From UBA1181 sp045601045 (lineage in GTDB: Bacteria; Bacteroidota; Bacteroidia; Bacteroidales; Paludibacteraceae): a stretch of 33,568 nt of DNA. The stretch lies in assembly GCA_045601045.1 (NCBI GenBank), contig JAZRZA010000052.1, forward strand, positions 1-33,568, given 5' to 3'. Position 1 is the first letter of the stretch. Every line of letters begins with the position of its first letter. The notes beneath the pieces are model-generated. The model had not been told where the DNA came from and did no database searches. It worked only from the letters and a program-made list of their open reading frames with translations. Positions 26,309 through 33,568 of this stretch are shown here, piece after piece. Position numbers and translations under genes: made by a program.

Positions 26309-27620
26309 GATGAAACATCTGAAAACAATTTTCATAACGATCATATCGGCGCTATTGGTTTCGTCGGTCTATGCCCAGGAGGTGAGCCTCTCGTTGGCCG
26401 ATTGCCGTCGTTTGGCGCTTGAACACAGTGAGTTGATCAAGAAGTCGGAAAATGGTTGCCTCTCCGCCAAGTTGCAGAAACAGGCTGCCGTATCGAATTT
26501 CTTTCCAAGGATAGACGCCAGCGCCTCTGGTTTGTTTATGCAGGATCAGGAGATCATGGGAATGACTTTGAAACTTCGTGGCGCCTATATGGCTGGCTTT
26601 TCGTTGACCCAACCGATTTATGTAGGTGGAAAGATTTGTAATGGTACGAAATTGGCGAAGTTAGGAATGTCGGTGGCGGAAATCCAGCGTCAGCAGACCC
26701 GTGCGGATGTGATCGCGGAGGTGGATAATGCCTATTGGACCTATATTGCTGTCTTGGAGAAGATCAAGATGGTGGAGACTTACAAAGCGCAAATGGATAG
26801 TATCTGTGATATCATCCAGACCGCTGTCGATGCCGAGATGGGTACCGAGTATGATTTGATTCGCGTGAAGACCAAGCGGAGCGAATTGGAGTATCAACTC
26901 AAGAAGGTGCGCAATGGTGCCAACTTGTGCCGAATGAATTTGTGCGGTATCATTGGAGACTCCCTCTCCGCCATGATTGAACCGACAGACACGGAGGTGA
27001 CGGTGGAGGCTCCGTCGGGGTTGGATAATAATATCGAGAACCGTCCGGAGGTGATGCTTTTACAGAAGAATATAGAGGCCAAAAAACTTCAAGTGAAGAT
27101 GGAACGTGCCGATATGCTTCCGGTGGTCGGACTCTCCGCTGGCTATAATTTCTATGGCAATATCACGACCGACGCCATGGTGCAGGGGCCTGATGGCAAC
27201 TATTATCCCTATTCCACGGAGTACAAAGGGAAGGTCGGCATGGTGGCGGCCTCAGCCAAGGTGCCTCTGTTGAATTGGCTGGATGGCGCTAAAAAGGTGA
27301 AGATGGCCAAGTTGGCGGTGCAGGATGCCGAGTATGACAAAGAGCGAAACGTCCGACTGATGAATGTGCAGGTGCAGCAGGCTATCCAAAATGTGATGGA
27401 TGGCTATTCGATGATCGAAACCTCCGAGTTGGGGTTGCGTCAGGCGGAGGAGAATCTCCGTATTATGCGGATGAAATATGACAATGAGATGGGTACATTG
27501 ACTGATTTGCTGGATGCGCAGAGTCAATGGCAACAGGCTCAAAGCAATTACATCGAATCAAAAACGCAATATAAAATCTACGAAACGGAATACCTGCATG
27601 TCGTAGGTAAACTGGACTAA
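26301..27620 (+). CDS. TolC-family outer membrane efflux channel
   Basis: This 439-residue protein has a Sec signal (MKHLKTIFITIISALLVSSVYAQ from the second Met) and the duplicated outer-membrane-efflux pattern of long alpha-helical hairpins and short beta segments (GFSLTQPIYVGGK and ASAKVPLLNWLDGAK). The channel spans the outer membrane and joins the adaptor-pump complex. The first ATG at 26301 overlaps the pump gene; the ATG at 26310, one base after the pump stop, is equally likely and gives a better signal peptide. A terminator follows. Confidence 0.93.
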   Translation: MHKMKHLKTIFITIISALLVSSVYAQEVSLSLADCRRLALEHSELIKKSENGCLSAKLQKQAAVSNFFPRIDASASGLFMQDQEIMGMTLKLRGAYMAGFSLTQPIYVGGKICNGTKLAKLGMSVAEIQRQQTRADVIAEVDNAYWTYIAVLEKIKMVETYKAQMDSICDIIQTAVDAEMGTEYDLIRVKTKRSELEYQLKKVRNGANLCRMNLCGIIGDSLSAMIEPTDTEVTVEAPSGLDNNIENRPEVMLLQKNIEAKKLQVKMERADMLPVVGLSAGYNFYGNITTDAMVQGPDGNYYPYSTEYKGKVGMVAASAKVPLLNWLDGAKKVKMAKLAVQDAEYDKERNVRLMNVQVQQAIQNVMDGYSMIETSELGLRQAEENLRIMRMKYDNEMGTLTDLLDAQSQWQQAQSNYIESKTQYKIYETEYLHVVGKLD

Positions 27621-27637
27621 ACAACGTTTTTATAGGG

Positions 27638-27673
27638 AACTCCTTGGAGGCTTTTGCTTTCAAGGAGTTTTTT
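27638..27673 (+). terminator. Intrinsic terminator after the efflux operon
   Basis: A 9-bp stem AACTCCTTG/CAAGGAGTT with a 14-base loop is followed by a T-rich tract, 17 bases after the TolC-type gene. Confidence 0.8.
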
Positions 27674-27682
27674 CTTTACTCA

Positions 27683-27712
27683 TTGAAGAAACCGATTTGT
27701 TTCGTATTTTCG
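27683..27712 (+). promoter_or_regulatory. Promoter of the POT transporter gene
   Basis: A TTG at 27683-27685 and a near-consensus TATTTTCG at 27705-27712 are 19 bases apart, matching the Bacteroidetes -33/-7 spacing. They lie 24 bases before the ATG at 27737. Confidence 0.5.
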
Positions 27713-27736
27713 CGTCAGATAATCGTTGACAATACT

Positions 27737-29083
27737 ATGGCACAGAATACAACAACACAGAATACAATGACCAAGGCCCAAGGACATCCGAAGGGTTTGT
27801 ACTTGTTGTTCGCCACCGAGATGTGGGAAAGATTCAGTTATTATGGCATGAGGGCTTTATTGATCCTCTACCTGACCAAGACATTGGTGGAGGGTGGCTT
27901 GGGGTTCTCCGAGCAGGATGCTTCCCTTTTGTATGGTTTCTTTACGGGATTTGTCTATTTTACGCCGTTGGTCGGTGGCTGGTTGGCTGACAACTATCTG
28001 GGACAACGCAAGGCCATTGTCATCGGAGCCTTGTTGATGATGTTAGGTCAGTTCTCCTTAGCGTATGAATCCTCCAAATTGTTTCTCTATATCGGTCTGT
28101 TCTTGTTGATTATTGGAAACGGATTCTTCAAGCCAAATATCTCCGTTATTGTCGGAAACCTCTATGAACCAGGAGACTCCCGCAAAGACTCAGCCTATAC
28201 GATCTTCTATATGGGTATCAATGTGGGTGCCTTCTTCGCCCCGTTGCTCACCGGTTTCATGGCGATCACCTATGGTTATCGCTACGGCTTTATGACGGCG
28301 GGCATCGGTATGCTGATTGGCCTATTGCTCTTTACCTTGCTTGGGGATAAGTACCTGGGTGATTTGTGCAAAAGCCCCTCTGCGGCCGCCCATAAGGCGG
28401 AGGGTAAGAGTATGCCTTTGACCAAGGAGGAGAAGGATCGTACTTGGGCCATTGTTGTCTTTGTCTTGTTCAGTATCTTTTTCTTCGCGGGGTTTGAGCA
28501 GGCGGGTAGTTCCATGACGCTTTATACGGACAAATTCATTGATCGTACGATCGGATCCTTCGAGGTGCCTACCTCTTGGTTCCAGTCTGTCAACCCAATT
28601 TTCATTGTCATCTTGGCACCATTGTTGTCTATGCTTTGGGCATACCTTCGCGGCGTAGGGAAGGAGCCCAATGTGCCTATCAAGATGGCCATGGGTATGA
28701 TTCTTCTGGGGTTGGGTTTCGTGGTATTGATGGGCGCTGTGATGGCTCGTGGCGGCGATGTGGCCGATGAACGTATCAAGGCGAACATCCTTTTTATGCT
28801 CTTTGCCTATCTGTTGCATACCTTGGGAGAGCTTTGCCTCTCTCCGATAGGTCTCTCCATGGTCTCTAAACTCTCTCCCGTGAAGTTGGCCTCCTTGATG
28901 ATGGGTGTTTGGCTATTGAGCAGTTTCTTCGCTAACATCATGGGTGGTTACGTGGCCTCTTATGTCTCCGATTTGGGCGCGGGAACGATTTTTACCGTCA
29001 TAGGCGTCTTTTCCATTGTGTTGGGTGTCATCCTTTTCTCACTCAATCGATGGTTGGTAAAATTGTCGCATGGTGCGCTTTAG
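27737..29083 (+). CDS. POT/PTR-family proton-coupled peptide transporter
   Basis: This 448-residue integral membrane protein has about 12 hydrophobic segments. POT signatures are visible: the proton-coupling E28xxERFSYYG (EMWERFSYYG at 28-37), GGWLADNYLG and the PTR2 element FYMGINVGAFFAP. Family members import di- and tripeptides with protons; exact substrates are unknown. The ATG at 27737 is chosen over a non-ATG extension to 27644, which would run through the preceding terminator and promoter. It is transcribed alone, between the efflux terminator and htpG. A weak inverted repeat TGCCAT/ATGGCA at 29089-29118 lies after its stop but lacks a good T run. Confidence 0.93.
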   Translation: MAQNTTTQNTMTKAQGHPKGLYLLFATEMWERFSYYGMRALLILYLTKTLVEGGLGFSEQDASLLYGFFTGFVYFTPLVGGWLADNYLGQRKAIVIGALLMMLGQFSLAYESSKLFLYIGLFLLIIGNGFFKPNISVIVGNLYEPGDSRKDSAYTIFYMGINVGAFFAPLLTGFMAITYGYRYGFMTAGIGMLIGLLLFTLLGDKYLGDLCKSPSAAAHKAEGKSMPLTKEEKDRTWAIVVFVLFSIFFFAGFEQAGSSMTLYTDKFIDRTIGSFEVPTSWFQSVNPIFIVILAPLLSMLWAYLRGVGKEPNVPIKMAMGMILLGLGFVVLMGAVMARGGDVADERIKANILFMLFAYLLHTLGELCLSPIGLSMVSKLSPVKLASLMMGVWLLSSFFANIMGGYVASYVSDLGAGTIFTVIGVFSIVLGVILFSLNRWLVKLSHGAL

Positions 29084-29177
29084 TTCTCTGCCATTTTGTC
29101 AGAAAGGATAGGATGGCACAGGTTTTGGATAGTCGTATGTGTTGAAAATAGAAAAATTATAAAATAACATATACGAT

Positions 29178-31223
29178 ATGCAAAAAGGTAACATTGGGGT
29201 AACGACAGACAATATCTTCCCCGTCATCAAAAAGTTTCTTTACAGTGATCACGAGATTTTCCTTCGTGAGTTGGTTTCCAATGCGGTAGATGCTACCCAA
29301 AAATTGAAGACATTCGCCTCTGTGGGTGAGTTCAAGGGTGAGCTTGGCGACATCACCGTTAATGTGAAGGCAGATAAGGAGAATGGCACTTTGACCATTT
29401 CCGACCGCGGTATCGGTATGACCGAAGAGGAGATCGACAAGTATATCAACCAGATCGCCTTCTCTGGCGCCGAGGAGTTTTTGGAGAAGTATAAGAATGA
29501 CGCCAATGCGATCATTGGTCACTTCGGTCTAGGATTCTACTCCTCATTTATGGTCTCGAAGCGTGTGGATATCATCACCAAATCCTTTAAGGAGGGTGCC
29601 AAGGCGGTGAAGTGGTCTTGCGACGGTAGCCCTGAGTATACGATGGAGGAGGTTGAGAAGGCGGATCGCGGAACGGATATCGTCCTTCACATCGACGACG
29701 AGAACAAAGATTTCTTGACTGATTCAAAGGTCAGCGAGTTGTTGAACAAGTATTGCAAGTTCTTGCCAGTGCCTGTTGCCTTCGGAAAGAAGAAGGAGTG
29801 GAAGGATGGCAAGCAAGTGGAGACGGAGGAGTTGAATGTCATCAACAATACCCAACCTGCTTGGACCCGTAAACCTGCCGATTTGAAGGAGGAGGATTAC
29901 AAGAATTTCTACCATGATTTGTATCCGATGGCGGATGATCCGTTGTTCAATATCCATTTGAACGTGGACTTCCCGTTCAATTTGACCGGTATCCTCTATT
30001 TCCCTAAGATCAAGAATAATTTTGAGGTTCAAAAAAATAAGATCCAACTCTATTGCAACCAAGTATTCGTGACCGATTCTGTCGAGGGCATCGTGCCAGA
30101 CTTCTTGACCTTGTTGCATGGTGTGATCGACTCACCGGATATTCCGTTGAACGTTTCCCGTAGTTACTTGCAGAGTGATGGCAATGTGAAGAAGATTTCC
30201 AGCCATATCACCAAGAAGGTAGCGGATCGTCTGAACGATATCTTCAAGCAGGAGCGTGCCGATTACGAGGCGAAGTGGGATGATTTGAAGATCTTCATCG
30301 TCTATGGTATGTTGACCGACGAGAAGTTCGCCGAGCGTGCCGAGAAGTTCGCTTTGTTGAAGAGCGTCGATGGTAAATATTATACCTTCGAGGAGTATAA
30401 GACTTTGATTGAGCCTAACCAAAAGGATAAGGACGGTAATTTGGTTTACCTCTACGCCACCAATTTGGAGGCGCAACACTCCTTTATCGAGGCTGCGAAG
30501 AAGAAGGGCTACGATGTGTTGATCATGGATGGTCAATTGGATTCCCACTTCATCAGCCGTTTGGAACAGAAGTCTGAAGGCAAGGCGCGTTACACCCGTG
30601 TCGATGCTGATGTGATCGATAAGTTGATCATGAAGGAGGATGTGAAGAGCGTGGATTTGTCCGCTGAGTCGCAAACTGCGTTGATCGATATGTTCAACTC
30701 GCAACTTCCGAATAACGACAAGATGAGTTTCGTCGTATCGTTCGAGAATTTGTCTGCCGACAATCTTCCGGTATACATCACCCAAAACGAGTTTATGCGT
30801 CGTATGAAGGAGATGTCCGCTATGCAAGGTGGCATGAATTTCTACGGAGAGATGCCTGACTCCTATAATTTGGTGGTGAATGCGGCCCATCCGTTGATCT
30901 CCCGTGTCTTGAAGAGTGAGGAGAGTGCTTGCTCCGCAGAGGTGAATCCGTTGGTGGCTCAATTGGCTGACTTGACCAAGAAGCGTGCCGATTTGGTAGG
31001 TGATAAGAAGGAGAGTGAGTTGCCGGATCCAGTGAAGGAGGAGATCAAGAAGGTCGATGACGAGACCAATAAGGTTCGTGACCAGAAGAAGGCGATTTAT
31101 GTGAAGTTCGCTAAGGATAGTAAGGAGTTGCGTCAGTTGGTGGATTTGGCGCTTCTTTCCAACAATTTGTTGCGTGGTGAGGCGCTCAGCGCATTCATCC
31201 AACGTAGCGTGGATATGATGTAA
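29178..31223 (+). CDS. htpG: Molecular chaperone HtpG (Hsp90)
   Basis: This 681-residue cytosolic chaperone has the GHKL ATP-binding motifs: ELVSNAVDA (Glu31, Asn35), DRGIGM (Asp76) and GHFGLGF at 114-120. It is followed by the middle domain with the conserved catalytic-loop region SRSYLQSD and the C-terminal dimerisation domain. It is longer than E. coli HtpG (624), with a charged Lys/Glu segment near residues 590-640; Bacteroidetes homologues commonly carry such an insertion, from memory. No obvious heat-shock promoter is visible upstream. A terminator follows. Confidence 0.96.
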   Translation: MQKGNIGVTTDNIFPVIKKFLYSDHEIFLRELVSNAVDATQKLKTFASVGEFKGELGDITVNVKADKENGTLTISDRGIGMTEEEIDKYINQIAFSGAEEFLEKYKNDANAIIGHFGLGFYSSFMVSKRVDIITKSFKEGAKAVKWSCDGSPEYTMEEVEKADRGTDIVLHIDDENKDFLTDSKVSELLNKYCKFLPVPVAFGKKKEWKDGKQVETEELNVINNTQPAWTRKPADLKEEDYKNFYHDLYPMADDPLFNIHLNVDFPFNLTGILYFPKIKNNFEVQKNKIQLYCNQVFVTDSVEGIVPDFLTLLHGVIDSPDIPLNVSRSYLQSDGNVKKISSHITKKVADRLNDIFKQERADYEAKWDDLKIFIVYGMLTDEKFAERAEKFALLKSVDGKYYTFEEYKTLIEPNQKDKDGNLVYLYATNLEAQHSFIEAAKKKGYDVLIMDGQLDSHFISRLEQKSEGKARYTRVDADVIDKLIMKEDVKSVDLSAESQTALIDMFNSQLPNNDKMSFVVSFENLSADNLPVYITQNEFMRRMKEMSAMQGGMNFYGEMPDSYNLVVNAAHPLISRVLKSEESACSAEVNPLVAQLADLTKKRADLVGDKKESELPDPVKEEIKKVDDETNKVRDQKKAIYVKFAKDSKELRQLVDLALLSNNLLRGEALSAFIQRSVDMM

Positions 31224-31246
31224 TTACCCGATAGAGTGATATCGTG

Positions 31247-31276
31247 AAAGCCGCAGGGAGACTTGCGGCTTTTTTT
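31247..31276 (+). terminator. Intrinsic terminator after htpG
   Basis: A 9-bp stem AAAGCCGCA/TGCGGCTTT with an 8-base loop is followed by seven T residues, 24 bases after the htpG stop. Confidence 0.9.
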
Positions 31277-31425
31277 ATATGTTCATTAAAAATATTAGCT
31301 TGTTTTGTTTCTATTGATTTTTGTTTGTCGTGTTTGTTGATTTTACCTATTTGTTCGTACGATTTGACAAATAAAAATCTCCCTTTTCACCGAATTTTGC
31401 ATGCGAATAACTAAATATAAATGGT

Positions 31426-32583
31426 ATGAAACATTTTCACAAATTGTTTTTGGGAGTATTGATGACTTTGGGAGTCACTCATGCCCATTCCCAATACCTG
31501 ACCGTGACCTATGTGGATGGAACGAGTACAGTTATTGAGGATAAAAGTTCTATTGTTCAATCTGACTTTGACAATGCCCAAACGGTCTATGTGCAAGGTG
31601 AGTGGGGAAGGTCGGATCTGGAGAATTTGTCCAGGATGCTGAAAAATTCCAGGGTTAGGACAAAAAAGGTAATGTCTAATGGCATGGTTACGTGGGTTAG
31701 AGGTTTATTGTCCACTATTGAAGAGGTCAATATGTCTCTCGTCGAGTGTACGGATACCTTGAACATCCGTTCTTTTGCGCAGGATATCCAGACGATGAAG
31801 ACATTCACGTTCCCCAATAAGCCATTGTATATCTCTACGATGGATTTCTTCTTCAAAGGAGATAGTGCATTGGTTACCGTGAATAATTTGGATAAAGTAA
31901 AATTCGTCTATGGTGGTTGGTATAGTAACGATACTGAAAATCAAGTCTCGCTGAAATCTGCATTCCAAGATTGTGTGAATTTGGAGAACTTGACCTTTGG
32001 AGAGTATAAATATGATGCCCAAATCATGCATGACATGGATTCTACTTTTATGAATTGTTCCAGTCTAAAGTATGTGAACGGATTCAATACTTTTACCAAT
32101 GTTAATAATTTTAATTCCACATTCTATGGGTGTCCTTCTATAGATACATTGGTGATTGGTACCAATGTGGCTAATTTAGCGGGCTCAAAGAGTAAAAACA
32201 CCTTTGATAAGGGTTGTGAGAACAAAAAAAAATTTTTACCAACATCATCTACATCGGTTCCTGTGACTTGGCAAGATTACCGTAATTTTGTGATGCCGTT
32301 AAAAGTGGAGCGCGATAATCGAATTCCATGTTTTGGATTTTCGGGATTGACAATACAAGATATTTGCTATAATCAGTTTAGGGTATCCCCTGAATATGCT
32401 TATGTTGATACGTTTCGTTATCTCTTCTTGGATGGAAAAGTGGATGCGGAAAATCCCATCCCTTATATGAAGGGTGATGCTGCTGATTTTATTATTCCCG
32501 CGAATTTTGTAGAGCCCAACCCCATGGTTCAATTTATTGTGTCCAATGGTGTAAATGAGTACAAATCTAATTATATCTATTAG
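31426..32583 (+). CDS. BspA/DUF285-like leucine-rich surface or exported protein
   Basis: This 385-residue protein has a Sec signal (MKHFHKLFLGVLMTLGVTHAHSQ). Residues about 175-265 hold 2-3 repeats of the DUF285/BspA leucine-rich type (for example SLKSAFQDCVNLENLTF and STFMNCSSLKYVNGF), which mediate adhesion or host contact in known family members. A homopolymer run A9T5 falls at residues 267-270 (KKKF). The gene is more AT-rich than the core genes around it. The stop lies directly at the left edge of the neighbouring IS element, so the native C-terminus may have been altered. A long AT-rich leader without a clear promoter precedes it. Confidence 0.82.
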   Translation: MKHFHKLFLGVLMTLGVTHAHSQYLTVTYVDGTSTVIEDKSSIVQSDFDNAQTVYVQGEWGRSDLENLSRMLKNSRVRTKKVMSNGMVTWVRGLLSTIEEVNMSLVECTDTLNIRSFAQDIQTMKTFTFPNKPLYISTMDFFFKGDSALVTVNNLDKVKFVYGGWYSNDTENQVSLKSAFQDCVNLENLTFGEYKYDAQIMHDMDSTFMNCSSLKYVNGFNTFTNVNNFNSTFYGCPSIDTLVIGTNVANLAGSKSKNTFDKGCENKKKFLPTSSTSVPVTWQDYRNFVMPLKVERDNRIPCFGFSGLTIQDICYNQFRVSPEYAYVDTFRYLFLDGKVDAENPIPYMKGDAADFIIPANFVEPNPMVQFIVSNGVNEYKSNYIY

Positions 32584-32617
32584 TGTCCGCTAAACTTGAA
32601 AAGACATACTAGTATAG

Positions 32618-32658
32618 TCCGCAATGCCAGAAAATACGGTGTTGCGGATTCTTTTTTT
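32618..32658 (+). terminator. Intrinsic terminator between the BspA-like gene and the transposase
   Basis: An 11-bp stem (TCCGCAATGCC with GGTGTTGCGGA, including two wobble pairs) and a 9-base loop are followed by TTC and seven T residues. It could end the BspA-like transcript or insulate the IS from outside reading. Confidence 0.75.
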
Positions 32659-32671
32659 GAAAACCAAGCCC

Positions 32672-33568
32672 CTAATCAAACAAGGAGAGCTGAATCGGAG
32701 GCTCTTTTGACTGCTCGATTAGTCTCTCCCAATCCCTTTCAGGTTCACTCAAGAATGAATAGCAATTGATGTAGTACATAAGCGTTATTCTTACCATTGT
32801 GGCTAATCCAGAGAAACTCCAGGATTTGTTCTTGATGCGCTTCTGAATGACCATTAGCAGCAGATTTGCGATAAGTGTCACCCAAATCTGTATCTTGATG
32901 GCATTTGCGCTTTCTCCATAGAAGTATCTCAACGGGAAGTTCTGTTTCAATTGTTTGAACAAGAGTTCTATCTCCCATCTTTTTCTATATATGTCCACGA
33001 TGTCTTGGGGATCCATCTCCATGTCGTTGGTAAGAAGACATACAAGCTTTGCTCCTGTCTTTTTAACGTCGACATACGTGATGATTCTAGCATGGTGAAC
33101 AATGGTTTCTTCTTTGTCTATATCCTTAGTAAACGTGACGTCCTGCACTCGGTAGACCATCTGACCTTCGTCATTCATATACATAGCATCCTTCTGGACA
33201 GTATATTTGAGATTTTTCTTCATCTTCGTCACATACACGACACCATTCCTTGTCAACGTCTCGAATTTTTCATAGTCAATATAGGCTCTGTCCAGCGCCA
33301 AGATGTCTCCTTTTGCGTATTGCGAGGGCTGGAGCATGAAGCTGTCGTTTGTGGCAGCCGATGTGAACTTTATGTCGGAAGGAACGCCCTCATTGGCGTG
33401 TATGATGGTGTGTGCCTTGATTCCGCCCTTCTTTTTCCCCCTTTTAGGGTGTCTGCCCACACCCTTGAAGATAAGGTTGGAGAACAACGATATGGTTGTG
33501 GAATCTATTATTTGCAGTCTGTTGAACCATTGGGGGGTCTGACGTTTTCGGCTGTCCGATGAAAGTTC
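32672..33568 (-). CDS. IS4-family transposase, partial (5' end beyond the window)
   Basis: The minus-strand frame is open from the window edge for 298 codons. A TTG at 33487 is not a convincing start, because the frame continues upstream with SDSRKRQTP and IIDSTTISLF. The DDE catalytic residues are visible: Asp in IIDSTT (codon at about 33505), Asp in ALDRAY (33292) and Glu in the Y-(2)-R-(3)-E-(6)-K signature YRKRWEIELLFKQLK. The typical C-terminus is present (PPIQLSLFD). It is a cut-and-paste transposase. The visible part has no frameshift, so it may be intact; the N-terminal DNA-binding part lies outside the window. Confidence 0.9.
   Translation of the reverse strand, partial: ELSSDSRKRQTPQWFNRLQIIDSTTISLFSNLIFKGVGRHPKRGKKKGGIKAHTIIHANEGVPSDIKFTSAATNDSFMLQPSQYAKGDILALDRAYIDYEKFETLTRNGVVYVTKMKKNLKYTVQKDAMYMNDEGQMVYRVQDVTFTKDIDKEETIVHHARIITYVDVKKTGAKLVCLLTNDMEMDPQDIVDIYRKRWEIELLFKQLKQNFPLRYFYGESANAIKIQIWVTLIANLLLMVIQKRIKNKSWSFSGLATMVRITLMYYINCYSFLSEPERDWERLIEQSKEPPIQLSLFD

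Larger units (their letters stand above)
32584..33568 (-). mobile_element. IS4-family insertion sequence, partial
   Basis: The element carries an IS4-type DDE transposase on the minus strand and runs off the right edge of the window. Its inner end is taken to lie just after the BspA-like stop codon at 32583, but the inverted repeat cannot be confirmed because the other end is missing. An intrinsic terminator at 32618-32658 lies between the surface gene and the transposase. Confidence 0.7.

Noticed and set aside
27644..27736. N-terminal extension of the POT transporter
   Set aside because: The extension runs through a terminator and a promoter and lacks family similarity; the ATG at 27737 starts the typical POT N-terminus.
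29089..29118. Inverted repeat TGCCAT/ATGGCA after the POT transporter gene
   Set aside because: The stem is only 6 bp with a long loop and no T run, so it was not called a terminator.
33551..33568. Partial likeness of the right edge (TGTCCGATGAAAGTTC) to the sequence after the BspA-like stop (TGTCCGCTAAACTTG)
   Set aside because: The copies are in direct orientation, not inverted, and the right one is inside the transposase coding frame, so it is unlikely to be an IS end.
1..33568. CRISPR array, rRNA, tRNA or a recognisable defence operon
   Set aside because: Reading both strands showed no repeat-spacer pattern, no rRNA or tRNA-like segment, and no nuclease, helicase or reverse transcriptase genes.

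Overview
The window reads as the chromosome of a Bacteroidales bacterium. The evidence is the family content (GH13 branching enzyme, UPF0104-type flippase-like protein next to rsmA, DUF2520/KdsC-like/UbiA run, BspA-type leucine-rich surface protein), weak Shine-Dalgarno sequences, and repeated TAnnTTTG -7 boxes of the Bacteroidetes primary sigma factor just upstream of genes. I cannot fix the genus from sequence alone. I saw no rRNA, tRNA or CRISPR array.

Layout. Positions 1-113 are the end of an IS3-family element that appears to interrupt a small gene. Positions 108-1319 hold three small AT-rich minus-strand genes of unknown function. Then come glgB (1518-3539), a lipoprotein alpha/beta hydrolase (3701-5023), and an NfeD-like membrane protease translationally coupled to an M16 peptidase (5179-7799). 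A minus-strand operon (12724 down to 7891) encodes a UPF0104/LPG-synthase-type membrane protein, a large cytoplasmic TPR protein, an exported TPR protein and a small exported protein. A divergent promoter region separates it from the plus-strand run rsmA-corA-obgE-pgeF (12838-16540).

A second plus-strand run (16638-20906) encodes nitroreductase, small membrane protein, Rossmann/DUF2520, KdsC-like HAD phosphatase, UbiA prenyltransferase and the flotillin FloA, and ends in a strong terminator. An AraC regulator (minus) faces a complete tripartite RND efflux operon (22074-27620). After this come a POT-family peptide transporter, htpG, an exported BspA-like protein with an A9T5 tract, and a 5'-truncated IS4-type transposase that runs off the right edge.

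Most genes are housekeeping or envelope functions. The parts least explained by known biology are the four-gene flippase-like/TPR operon, the flotillin-prenyltransferase run with NfeD elsewhere in the same window, and the small AT-rich cassette beside the IS3 end. I found no clear defence system. Both window ends are insertion sequences, which fits accessory or rearranged borders around a conserved core.
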